The notes under the pieces are model-generated. The model was not told where the DNA came from. It searched no databases and worked only from the letters and a program-made list of their open reading frames with translations. The position numbers were made by a program, and so were the translations under genes. A stretch of 64,000 nucleotides of DNA from HLUCCA09 sp038757905 (GTDB lineage: Bacteria; Pseudomonadota; Alphaproteobacteria; Rhodobacterales; Rhodobacteraceae): the NCBI GenBank assembly GCA_038757905.1, contig JBCDGG010000003.1:12723-76722 (forward strand), in the 5' to 3' direction. This document shows, one piece after another, positions 43,708 through 52,013 of this stretch (the stretch's first letter is position 1; each line of letters starts with the position of its first letter).

Positions 43708-43961
43708 GCCGCCGGCAGGCGCTCCCCTCCCACGCAGAGGCAGCGCTTCCCGCCCCGGTTCGCTTCGGGGGGGCCGACAGCAGAGATCCGTCTCGAATTA
43801 GCCTTAGGGCCGTCGGCTTGCATCGTGGCAGTGTGGCGCCGCTGCGCCCTGCCCGATATGGCCGCGACGAGGGGACAAGGCCCTGGCACCCCGGCTCAGA
43901 GCGCCCGTCGGTCAAGCGTGCGCGGGGCGTCCCACAGGAGGACGCGATGCCATCCCTCGCG

Positions 43962-44720
43962 CTACGTGAACTGTTCGCGCAGCAGACGCTCCTCCAGCCC
44001 GTGTCCCGGGTCGAACAGGATGCGGTGCGCGACGCCCAGTTCGGAGCGGACCGCGACGGTGACGACATCCCGCACAGCGCGCGAATCGGCTTCGGCCATG
44101 ACCGGGCGTTTCTGTCCTTCCAGCACGTCGAAGCGGACCTCGGCCATCTTCGGGATCAGCGCGCCGCGCCAGCGCCGCGGGCGAAACGCCGCCACGGCGG
44201 TCAGGGCCAGAACATCCGAACCGATCGGAAGGATCGGCCCATGCGCCGAGTAGTTGTAGGCGGTGGACCCGGCCGGTGTGGCCACGATGGCCCCATCCGC
44301 CACGAGTTCCTCCATCCGGACCCGGCCATCGACAGAGATCTTGAGCTTTGCCGCCTGCGGCCCGGCCCTCAGAAGCGAGACCTCGTTGATCGCCAGCGCA
44401 TCATGCACCGTGCCGCCCGCGGTGATCGCGCGCATCGCCAGCGGGTTGATCACCGCCATCTCCGCCGCGTCCAGCCGCTCGATCAGGTTCGGCTCGTGGT
44501 ATTCGTTCATCAGGAACCCGATGGTGCCGCAGTTCATGCCGTAGACGGGGGCGGGAAAGCCCTCCGTGCCATGCAGGGTCTGCAGCATGAACCCGTCGCC
44601 GCCGAGCGCCACGATCACTTCCGCCTCCTCCGGCGCCACGCCGCCATAGGCGGCGACGAGCGCGCGCCGGGCCTCCTGCGCGATGGCGGTATCGCTGGCC
44701 ATGAAGGCGATCTTCGGCAT
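43962..44720 (-). CDS. nadK: NAD kinase
   Basis: A 252-residue ATP-NAD kinase making NADP. Hallmarks: the GGDG phosphate motif in ALGGDGFMLQTLHG (residues 38-51), the GMNCGTIGFLMN segment, the NE pair in LAINEVSLLR, and the triphosphate-binding VATPAGSTAYNYSAHGPI. Length fits the shorter alphaproteobacterial form. Convergent with the sigma54 regulator gene (254-bp gap with no gene and only a loose CCCCG/CGGGG hairpin near 43757) and divergent from glyA. Confidence 0.95.
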   Translation of the reverse strand: MPKIAFMASDTAIAQEARRALVAAYGGVAPEEAEVIVALGGDGFMLQTLHGTEGFPAPVYGMNCGTIGFLMNEYHEPNLIERLDAAEMAVINPLAMRAITAGGTVHDALAINEVSLLRAGPQAAKLKISVDGRVRMEELVADGAIVATPAGSTAYNYSAHGPILPIGSDVLALTAVAAFRPRRWRGALIPKMAEVRFDVLEGQKRPVMAEADSRAVRDVVTVAVRSELGVAHRILFDPGHGLEERLLREQFT

Positions 44721-44950
44721 GTCCTTCTTTCGCGCGCTTGGGATCCGCAGGCGGCGGGCCGCTCCAAAAAACCCGCTGGTCGCCGTAAGTGCAACTGCTC
44801 AGGGCCAAATCCGGCGCCAAGGGGGCCGACGCAGGCCAAACTGCCGCACCTGAGCGCCGTTGCGCCGGATTCCGACCTTTTACGATCGTTGCGTTTGCTC
44901 TATCTCCCCCGCACAGATGTTAACGCCAGCCTGCAGGCCACCCGCTCCGG

Positions 44951-44979
44951 GGCGCTCTGCTACGCGACAGGAGAGCGCC
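44951..44979 (+). promoter_or_regulatory. Hairpin covering the glyA ribosome-binding site
   Basis: GGCGCTCT (44951-44958) pairs perfectly with AGAGCGCC (44972-44979), directly abutting the glyA ATG at 44980, with a 13-base loop. The Shine-Dalgarno AGGAG (44969-44973) straddles the loop and stem, so folding would limit ribosome access. Such an arrangement fits a translational on/off element. It does not match the riboswitch consensus sequences I know for SAM/SAH or glycine. Whether it is regulated or simply a structured leader is open. Confidence 0.5.
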
Positions 44980-46275
44980 ATGAACGCACCGCACCGGGAC
45001 AGTGGCTTTTTCACCGAATCCCTTGCAAGCCGTGACCCCGAACTCGCCGCCGCCGTCGGTCAGGAACTGGGGCGGCAGCGCGACGAGATCGAACTGATCG
45101 CCTCGGAGAACATCGTCAGCCGGGCGGTGCTGGAGGCGCAGGGCTCGGTTCTGACCAACAAATACGCCGAGGGCTATCCCGGGCGGCGCTATTACGGCGG
45201 CTGCCAATATGTGGACATTGCCGAAGATCTGGCGATCGAGCGGGCCAAGGTGCTCTTCGGTGTGGGCTTTGCCAATGTGCAGCCGAACTCCGGCAGCCAG
45301 GCCAACCAGGGCGTCTTTACCGCGCTTCTGCAGCCCGGCGACACGATCCTGGGCATGTCGCTCGATGCCGGCGGGCACCTGACCCACGGAGCACGCCCGA
45401 ACCAGTCGGGCAAGTGGTTCAACGCGGTGCAATACGGGGTGCGTGAAGACACGCAGGACGTCGATTACGACCAGATCGAAGCACTGGCGCTGGAGCATCA
45501 ACCGAAGATGATCATCGCCGGAGGCTCGGCGATCCCGCGGCAACTGGACTTTGCCCGGTTCCGCGCCATCGCCGACAAGGTCGGCGCCTATGTGCTGGCC
45601 GATGTGGCGCATTATGCCGGGCTGATCGCGGCGGGCGTCTATCCCTCGCCCTTCCCCCATGTGCATGTGGCGACGACCACCACCCACAAGACCCTGCGCG
45701 GCCCCCGCGGCGGTATGATCCTGACCGACGATGCGGCGCTGGCGAAGAAGTTCAACTCCGCCATCTTCCCCGGGATTCAGGGCGGACCGCTGATGCATGT
45801 GATCGCCGCCAAGGCGGTCGCCTTCGGCGAAGCGCTGCGGCCGGAGTTCAAGACCTATCAGGAGCAGGTGATCGTCAATGCCCAGGCGATGGGCGCGGCG
45901 CTGATGGACGGCGGCCTCGATCTGGTGACCGGCGGCACGGACAGCCATGTGCTGCTCGTCGATCTGCGGCCGAAGGGAGTGAAGGGCAACGCGACCGAGA
46001 AGGCGCTGGGGCGCGCCCATATCACCTGCAACAAGAACGGCATTCCCTTCGATACCGAAAAGCCCACCATCACCTCGGGCATCCGGCTGGGCTCGCCCGC
46101 GGGCACGACCCGCGGGTTCGGGGCGCCCGAATTCACCCAGATCGGGCAGTGGATCTCGGCCGTCGTCGATGGCCTTGCCGCCCTTGGCGAAGAGGAAAAC
46201 GGCGCGGTGGAAGCCGAGGTGAAAGAGGCGGTCGCCACGCTCTGCGGCCGCTTCCCGCTCTATCCCGATCTCTGA
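44980..46275 (+). CDS. glyA: Serine hydroxymethyltransferase
   Basis: A 431-residue PLP enzyme converting serine and tetrahydrofolate to glycine and methylene-THF, central to one-carbon supply. Motifs: IELIASENIVSRAVLEAQGS (38-57), NKYAEGYPGRRYYGGC (60-75), NVQPNSGSQANQ (99-110), and the PLP lysine K237 in TTTTHKTLRGPRGG. The start at 44980 (MNAPHRDSGF) follows ACAGGAGAG; a frame reaching back to 44860 would translate the leader. Standard length. A structured leader hairpin lies immediately before the start. Confidence 0.96.
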   Translation: MNAPHRDSGFFTESLASRDPELAAAVGQELGRQRDEIELIASENIVSRAVLEAQGSVLTNKYAEGYPGRRYYGGCQYVDIAEDLAIERAKVLFGVGFANVQPNSGSQANQGVFTALLQPGDTILGMSLDAGGHLTHGARPNQSGKWFNAVQYGVREDTQDVDYDQIEALALEHQPKMIIAGGSAIPRQLDFARFRAIADKVGAYVLADVAHYAGLIAAGVYPSPFPHVHVATTTTHKTLRGPRGGMILTDDAALAKKFNSAIFPGIQGGPLMHVIAAKAVAFGEALRPEFKTYQEQVIVNAQAMGAALMDGGLDLVTGGTDSHVLLVDLRPKGVKGNATEKALGRAHITCNKNGIPFDTEKPTITSGIRLGSPAGTTRGFGAPEFTQIGQWISAVVDGLAALGEEENGAVEAEVKEAVATLCGRFPLYPDL

Positions 46276-46710
46276 AGCGGGGCTTCCGACTTCGGGCGAC
46301 GGGCGCCGGGACATCGAGGGTCGGCCCCGGATCACCGCGTGGGTAGCCACGCTTAGGGCGTAGATTGCGTATCTGCGATGTACAGGCCGTGGCGCTCCCG
46401 CCTCCGAACGACGCCTCGCGGCGCCGCCGTCGTTGGGCCCGGCACCCGCGATGCGGGTGCCGGAGCTGCGCCGTGCTCTGGCGCAGCGATGGGCGGCGGC
46501 CGGGCTTGCCTCCGGCGGGGATATTTCTGGCAAGATGAAGGGGGCTGGCGCGTTCGCGCTGAAGGTGCGCCGATGCCCGCGCGCAGGGGCCATTGCGGAC
46601 CGCATGATTGCTCGGGTGGAGCCTAAGGTGCGCGCGGGCAGCGGTGTCCGTCGGGGGCGTAGGGCCGGGCTTGGGCGCCCGAAGAGGGGCGCCGGAGCCG
46701 GGGCGCAGCG
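46276..46710. other. Non-coding interval with Rhodobacteraceae-type extragenic motifs
   Basis: 435 bp between the convergent glyA and mannosidase genes. It contains a small hairpin GCGTGG-GTAG-CCACGC near 46338, a perfect 11-bp hairpin at 46439-46463, and at about 46508-46540 the sequence CCTCCGGCGGGGATATTT followed by CTGGCAAGATGAAG. From memory, close relatives of this last sequence (GGGGATATTTTTGGCCAGATGAAG) recur between genes in many Rhodobacteraceae genomes. A frame over 46433-46720 translates it as GDISGKMK but has no other gene-like features. Confidence 0.55.
46439..46463. terminator. Perfect 11-bp hairpin downstream of glyA
   Basis: CCGGCACCCGC-GAT-GCGGGTGCCGG is an uninterrupted inverted repeat with a three-base loop. 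It lies 164 bp past glyA and 248 bp past the mannosidase end. There is no T-tract, so it may be a palindromic extragenic element as much as a terminator. Confidence 0.5.
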
Positions 46711-49700
46711 TCACTCCTGAAACCGGACGCGCAGGCTGACGATTTCGAAGGGTCGGAGGGTGAGGGGCAGCGTCGTGCCGTCGACCGCCAAGGGGGGCCC
46801 CTCCGGCACCTCCAGGAGGGTGCACCGGCGCGCCTCGGCCAGGGGGCGGGAAAAGCGGATCTCGACCGGGCCGCGCGCGCGATTGGCCTCAAAGAGCCGG
46901 ATCACGAGACCCGCCCGGTCTTCGGCCACCTTGACCGTTTCGATGACGACATTGGGCGCCGGGGACGAAACCAGGGGCTTGCCGCCGAGCGCGGTGCGGA
47001 AGCTGCGCTCGGCCACGGCGGGCGCGTTGAGCGACCAGGCCTGCTTGATCACCTCGCCCCGGCGCCAGTCGCCCAAATGGGGCAGCAGCGCGTAGGTGAA
47101 GCGGTGCGGGCCGCGATCCGCTGTCGGGTCCGGCATGGTGGCGGACTTGATCAGCGAGAGGCGGAGGACGTCTTTGTGCACATCGTAGCCGTACTTGCAG
47201 TCGTTGAGCAGCGCCACGCCGTAATCGGCTTCGGAGAGATCGGCCCAGCGCTGGGCGGGCACCTCGAACTTGGCGTAGTCCCAGCTCGTGTTGCGGTGGG
47301 TGGGCCGCATGATCGAGCCCCATTGGATCTCGTAGGTAGCGACAGGCGAGAAGACGGCGACGGGAAAGGCCACCTTGAGCAGCAGATGGGTTTCCTGCCA
47401 ATCGACGTCGGTCACGAAGTCGATCCGTGGCGATGCGGCGCAGAGACGGATCTGTTGGGTGATCCGGCTGGAGCGATAGGCGCGCTCGATCCAGATGGCG
47501 GCGCGCAGCGGGCCCGCTTCGACGATCTCGAAGCGTGTGAGCCCGCCAACCACTTCTCCGCGATCCTCGAAGAAGGCGTCGATGTCCCAGGCATCCCACG
47601 AGATCGGCCGGTCTTCGAAAACCTGCAGGCGATTGCCGGCCTGCCCGTCCTTCAGGACCTCGCGCGCGGCGCGTTTGTCGAAGATCCGGGTGAGGGTTGC
47701 GTCGGTGTCGAAGTCGAGCGTCAGTACATCGTTTTCGAGGCGTATCCCGCCGTTCGGGAGGCGCGCGGCGCTGGCCTCCCCCACCGGCCGGTCCGAGCGC
47801 AGCGGCGTGACGGAGTAGGGCGCGAGAGGGCCGACTTCGATCAGGGTTCCACCCTCTACGGTTTGCGTCACCGCCTCCGCCGGGAGGGTCGCCGCCGCGT
47901 CGGGCGGGATCACAGCCTGCCGCGTGATCGGGAACGGGGTTGCGTTGACCACACCAAACCCGTCGGTGCCTTCGCCGGTGGCGGCCGCGCGCATCTCGCC
48001 CACCAGCGCGTGCAGGCGCGCGTAGTCGCGGCGGGCATCCTCGAAGACCTCGGGGATCGAGGTGCCGGTGACGATATCGTGGAACTGGTTGAGGCAGAGG
48101 ATCTCCCAGGCCTCCGTCAGCTTGTCCCACGGCAGGTCCTGCCCGCCGAGGACGAAGGCGCGGGCCGCGAGGTATTCGACCTCGTGCAACGCTGCCTCGG
48201 CGTGCCGGTTGGCGCGTTTGATCCAGGCCTGGGAGGTCAGCACACCGCGGTGGCCTTCCAGGTAGAGCTCGTCGGCCCAGACCGGCAGATCGGCTGCCTT
48301 GGGCTCGATCGCTTCGAAGAAGGCGCGGACCGACGAGAACTTCACGCGCGGCGCGCCGGGCATGTTCGCCCAGATCTCCGCCCGCCGGATCAGCGGGCCG
48401 GTCGGCCCGCCGCCGCCGTCGCCGTAGCCATAACAGATCGGCAACTCGTCGATCCGTTCCTTGGCGGTCGATTTCTCCCACGTTCCGATGACCTCTTCCG
48501 CCGAGAGGTCCGACTTGTAGTTGGTGGGGAACGGCAGGTGCTGCACCTCGCGCGGGGTTGTGAGGAAATGGGCCAGAACGCGGGTGCCGTCGATGCCCTC
48601 CCACCAGGTCGTCGAGGCCGGCACCTGGTTGTACTGGTTCCAGTTGACCTTGTTCGTCACCATCCATTTCAGCCCGGATTGCGCCATGAGCTGGGGCAGG
48701 CACCAGGACATGCCGAACGTGTCCGGAATCCAGAGCACCGGTGCCTCCGCCGCGCGGCCGAACTTCTCCGCGAAGTAGCGCCGCCCGAGCAGGATCTGGC
48801 GGACGAGCGCCTCCGGCCCGGGGATGTTGGTATCGGGCTCCACCCACATGCCGCCGATGGGCTCCCACCGGCCTTCGGCGACGCGCGCGCGAATGCCGTC
48901 GAAGACGTCGGGATAATCCACCTCGGTCATTTTGTAGAGCGCCGGCTGGGAGTGGGAGAAGCGGTAGCTGGGAAACCGCTCCATCAGGCGCAGCACGTTG
49001 AGCGTGGTGCGGGCGTTCTTCCGCCGGGTCTGCAGCACGGGCCAGAGATAGGCCACGTCGATATGGGCGTGTCCCACGGCGTGCAGCGTGACATCGAGCG
49101 GCGCACCGGCCTCCGCGAGGCCCGCTTCCAGCGCCGCCATCGCGGCGGGCACGGTGCGGTAGAACAGCTCGCCGAGGGGATCGCGGGTGTCGAGCTTGAG
49201 GAACGCATCGTCGAGCGCGGTGAGCATCCGGTGGCGCGCGGGGTGGGCATCGGCCAGATGCAGCGCCGCCTCCAGCGTGACTTCGGCCAGCGAGAGGAAA
49301 TCGCGCGTGGCCACGTCGATCTCGACCACGGCGCAGGGCCGCATAAAGAGCTGGGTCGCTTCGTCCGGATTGGGCGGCCAGCCGGTGAGCCCCGTCCAGC
49401 CGTGCAGCTCCAGGCGGTGGCTGCGGCCGTCGATGACGCGCTCGGGCAGGTAGATCGTATGGTGGTACCGGTCGGCGGAGGCGAAGGCCTGCCCGTCGAT
49501 GAAGAGCGTGGCTTCGGGATGGGTAAAGATGTCACCGGCCACGCCGAGAGGCAGGTGCAGGCCGACGGGCCCCCGCCCCCAGAGCCGCGGGATGGTGAAC
49601 TCGGTCGCCAGAAGGAAGTTGCGGTTCTGTCCGGCCCAGTAGCTGTTCCACGGGATCTCCGGCCAGTCGGCAAGGGCGCGGCCGAGGGGCGGATCGGCCG

Positions 49701-49824
49701 CGGCGTCGGGAAGCCAGCGGACGCGGAACGGATCCAGGGGACGTGTGTCCCGATGCAGCATGGCCTGGAGGAGCGCGACGCGCTTGCCGATCTTCTCGGC
49801 CGTGAACCGGCGGGCATGGGTCAT
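46711..49824 (-). CDS. GH38 alpha-mannosidase
   Basis: A 1037-residue glycoside hydrolase family 38 enzyme, retaining, zinc- or cobalt-dependent, cleaving alpha-mannosides. N-terminal accessory domain (1-245), then the catalytic barrel with metal site HAHIDVAYLWP (252-262), LYKMTEVDYPDVFDG, WVEPDTNIPGPEALVRQ and the nucleophile D368 in VLWIPDTFGMSW. The middle three-helix region has LCLNQFHDIVTGTSIPEV, and a large beta-sandwich follows. No signal peptide, so it acts in the cytoplasm on imported material. Start at 49824 (MTHARRFTAEKIG); the 63 codons before it in the same frame run through a palindromic repeat. Last gene of the minus-strand cluster, after the Opp-type transporter. Confidence 0.93.
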   Translation of the reverse strand: MTHARRFTAEKIGKRVALLQAMLHRDTRPLDPFRVRWLPDAAADPPLGRALADWPEIPWNSYWAGQNRNFLLATEFTIPRLWGRGPVGLHLPLGVAGDIFTHPEATLFIDGQAFASADRYHHTIYLPERVIDGRSHRLELHGWTGLTGWPPNPDEATQLFMRPCAVVEIDVATRDFLSLAEVTLEAALHLADAHPARHRMLTALDDAFLKLDTRDPLGELFYRTVPAAMAALEAGLAEAGAPLDVTLHAVGHAHIDVAYLWPVLQTRRKNARTTLNVLRLMERFPSYRFSHSQPALYKMTEVDYPDVFDGIRARVAEGRWEPIGGMWVEPDTNIPGPEALVRQILLGRRYFAEKFGRAAEAPVLWIPDTFGMSWCLPQLMAQSGLKWMVTNKVNWNQYNQVPASTTWWEGIDGTRVLAHFLTTPREVQHLPFPTNYKSDLSAEEVIGTWEKSTAKERIDELPICYGYGDGGGGPTGPLIRRAEIWANMPGAPRVKFSSVRAFFEAIEPKAADLPVWADELYLEGHRGVLTSQAWIKRANRHAEAALHEVEYLAARAFVLGGQDLPWDKLTEAWEILCLNQFHDIVTGTSIPEVFEDARRDYARLHALVGEMRAAATGEGTDGFGVVNATPFPITRQAVIPPDAAATLPAEAVTQTVEGGTLIEVGPLAPYSVTPLRSDRPVGEASAARLPNGGIRLENDVLTLDFDTDATLTRIFDKRAAREVLKDGQAGNRLQVFEDRPISWDAWDIDAFFEDRGEVVGGLTRFEIVEAGPLRAAIWIERAYRSSRITQQIRLCAASPRIDFVTDVDWQETHLLLKVAFPVAVFSPVATYEIQWGSIMRPTHRNTSWDYAKFEVPAQRWADLSEADYGVALLNDCKYGYDVHKDVLRLSLIKSATMPDPTADRGPHRFTYALLPHLGDWRRGEVIKQAWSLNAPAVAERSFRTALGGKPLVSSPAPNVVIETVKVAEDRAGLVIRLFEANRARGPVEIRFSRPLAEARRCTLLEVPEGPPLAVDGTTLPLTLRPFEIVSLRVRFQE

Positions 49825-49892
49825 GCGTGGGAGCCCGGCCTTGCGACGTCCATGGCGTTCAGCCCCGACGAGGGGATCGCGTCCCGTCGGAT

Positions 49893-50016
49893 CGCGTGGA
49901 CCTCGCCCAAAGGGCATCGGCCCACCCGCCCGAGCGATCCCGGTGCGATTTGCGGTGCGAAGACGGGATTGCCGGGGCGGGTGGGGCGATGTGCCGCCCG
50001 GCACGAGCTCCACGCG
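49893..50016. repeat. Palindromic extragenic element, copy 1
   Basis: Two inverted ~50-bp half-elements lie between the ATPase and mannosidase genes: 49893-49941 (complement orientation) and 49965-50016 (forward). In forward orientation the half reads roughly GGGATcGCgtCGGG, GGGTGGGcCGATG, a small stem-loop, then CGAGgTCCaCGCG. The apical stem of the first half is GCCC/GGGC around AAA (49904-49914), that of the second TGCCG/CGGCA around CC (49992-50003). The stems differ in sequence yet stay complementary, which points to selection on structure. Confidence 0.75.
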
Positions 50017-50041
50017 AGCCGGACCGCGCCAGGACGGCCAC

Positions 50042-51814
50042 TCACGCGGCGTCCGTCTGCAGGCGAAGCCCGTCTATGGCACCTCGGTAGACCGTCTTGC
50101 GCGCACGGGCCATGTCCTCGAGCAGCGCGGCGTCCTCATCCGCCGTGCGCGCAGTGCCCCAGGCACGGTCCATATCCGGCCAAGGGATCGAATCGATGAG
50201 CAGCTGGGTGTAGGGATGCTGGGGGGCACCGATCACCTCGTGCGGGGGGCCCGCCTCTGCCACATGGCCCTGATACAGCACGATCACGTAGTCGGAGACG
50301 TGGTAGGCCGTCGCGAGATCATGGGTGATATACAGAATTGAGATCCCGTGCTTGTCCTTCAGATCGTAGATATTGGACAGGATCGTGGCGCGGAGCGAGG
50401 CATCGACCATCGAGACGGGCTCGTCGGCAATCAGAAGCTTCGGCTGGAGCATCAGCGCACGCGCCACGATCAACCGCTGTCGCTGCCCGCCGGAGAGCTG
50501 ATGGGGGTAGCGGCGCAGGATCTGGCCCGGGTCGAGGCCCACGGCGAGGCACGCCTCCTCCATCGCCTGTTGCGTATGGTCGTCTCCACGGGACAGGCCA
50601 AAGCGCCGGAACGGAAACCGCAACGCGTGTTCGACGCGGTAAAACGGGTTGAAGCAGGCATAGGGATCCTGAAACACGGCCTGCACGTTTTTGCGGAAAT
50701 CGAGCGAGGCCGAAGCGCCGAGCCGCGCCAGATCCTGCCCCTCATAGAGGACCTGACCGGTCGACGGGGCGTTGAAGCCGAGCATCAACGAGCCCATCGT
50801 CGACTTTCCCGATCCCGACTGTCCGACGATCGAAATGATCTGCGGGACATCGCCTTCGAGCGCGAACGACATGGGCTGAAGCGCCGTCACACCGCCATAG
50901 ACCTTGGAGACCTCGCGAAACTCCAGCAGCGGCGCATCGGTGGTCTTCTGCGAAGCGGGCGCACCGACAGCCGGGTTGAGAAAGCTCTCCCCACCGACGA
51001 GCGGAACCGAGGAGATCAGCTCCTGCGTATAGGGATGCTGGGGCGCCTCGACGATCTGCCGCGTCGCCCCGTGTTCCACGAGTACGCCGTCCTTCAGAAC
51101 AGCCAGTTCATCCACGGATTGCGCCATGAGCCCCATGTCATGACCGATCAGGATCAACCCGCAGCCGATCGCCTCCTGCACCTCGGTCAGGGTCTGCATG
51201 ACATGACGCTGCGTTACGACGTCGAGGGCCGAGGTCGGTTCGTCGGCGATGATCAGTTCGGGCGACAGGATGACGCCGAGGGCGATGCAGACCCGCTGCT
51301 TCATGCCGCCGGACAACTCGTGAGGGTAGAGCTGCCCGACCCGCGGCTGCAGCCCGACGGAAGACAGCGCCGCATCCGAGCGTTCGCGCAATTGGGCGCG
51401 CTCGGTCTTGCCTTCATGGGCGACGATCGCGTCCCACATCTGCGCCTCGACCCGCATCACCGGATTGAGGGAGTTCATGGCCCCTTGCGGAATGTAGGAC
51501 ACCGACGCCAGCCGGGTCCGGCGCATCTCTTCGTCCCCCAGGGCCAGAACGTCGATGGCCCGCTGTCCCAGACGGATCTGCCCGGACGACACCCGCCCCG
51601 GCTCCGCCAGCATGCGCATGATCGAAAGGGCTGTCGTGGTCTTGCCGGATCCGCTTTCCCCGATGAACCCCACCTTGCGGCCGGGCTGAATCGTCAGCGA
51701 CAGGGATTTGACCGCGTGAACGATCCCCGCCGGCGTCGGAAAGTCGATCGACAGATCCTTGAGCGTGAGAACCGGCTTGTCGTTCGGCAGGGCGGCTGGA
51801 GATGCAGGGGTCAT
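50042..51814 (-). CDS. Opp/Dpp-type ABC transporter ATPase (DppD-DppF fusion)
   Basis: A 590-residue protein joining two ATP-binding domains that are separate in E. coli Opp/Dpp. Domain 1 (about 15-290): Walker A GESGSGKTTT, signature LSGGMKQRV, Walker B LIIADEPTSALDVVTQ, and the family's C-terminal HPYTQELISSVP. Domain 2 (about 310-565): Walker A GQSGSGKST, FQDPYACFNPFYRV, signature LSGGQRQRLIVARAL, Walker B LLIADEPVSMVDASLR, HPYTQLLIDSIP. Start at 51814 (MTPASPAALPN), with GAGG a few bases upstream; a frame to 51970 crosses a palindromic repeat. It should drive import through the two permeases encoded just upstream. Both flanks of the gene carry copies of the same palindromic element. Confidence 0.92.
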   Translation of the reverse strand: MTPASPAALPNDKPVLTLKDLSIDFPTPAGIVHAVKSLSLTIQPGRKVGFIGESGSGKTTTALSIMRMLAEPGRVSSGQIRLGQRAIDVLALGDEEMRRTRLASVSYIPQGAMNSLNPVMRVEAQMWDAIVAHEGKTERAQLRERSDAALSSVGLQPRVGQLYPHELSGGMKQRVCIALGVILSPELIIADEPTSALDVVTQRHVMQTLTEVQEAIGCGLILIGHDMGLMAQSVDELAVLKDGVLVEHGATRQIVEAPQHPYTQELISSVPLVGGESFLNPAVGAPASQKTTDAPLLEFREVSKVYGGVTALQPMSFALEGDVPQIISIVGQSGSGKSTMGSLMLGFNAPSTGQVLYEGQDLARLGASASLDFRKNVQAVFQDPYACFNPFYRVEHALRFPFRRFGLSRGDDHTQQAMEEACLAVGLDPGQILRRYPHQLSGGQRQRLIVARALMLQPKLLIADEPVSMVDASLRATILSNIYDLKDKHGISILYITHDLATAYHVSDYVIVLYQGHVAEAGPPHEVIGAPQHPYTQLLIDSIPWPDMDRAWGTARTADEDAALLEDMARARKTVYRGAIDGLRLQTDAA

Positions 51815-51859
51815 GGAAGCCTCGCGCGCAGGGGGCGGACAGGCGCTGCCGCACTGAAA

Positions 51860-51994
51860 GGGATCGCGTCGGGTGGGTGGGCCGATGTGGCCTTGGCCAC
51901 GAGGTCCGCGCCCGACGGGCAACCGCCTGCGCCGTGCGCCCGGTCCCGCGGACCTCGCCCAAAGGGGCATCGGCCCACCCGCCCGGGCGTTCCC
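51860..51994. repeat. Palindromic extragenic element, copy 2
   Basis: Two half-elements in inverted orientation between the permease and ATPase genes: forward at 51860-51910 and complement at 51947-51994. The forward half has the apical stem-loop TGGCC-TT-GGCCA (51888-51899); the other has GCCC/GGGC around 51957-51968. The block GACCTCGCCCAAAGGGGCAT (51951-51970) matches copy 1 (49899 onward) almost exactly. The long arms also pair with each other, giving a large cruciform or REP-like RNA hairpin. Confidence 0.75.
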
Positions 51995-52013
51995 GGTGAG
52001 AGGTCACCCCCCT

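Noticed and set aside
44820..44980. SAM/SAH or glycine riboswitch before glyA
   Set aside because: The leader has a hairpin at the ribosome-binding site but none of the conserved core sequences I know for these riboswitches.
46433..46720. 95-codon plus-strand frame after glyA
   Set aside because: It translates known extragenic motifs and a perfect hairpin; no gene-like conservation expected.
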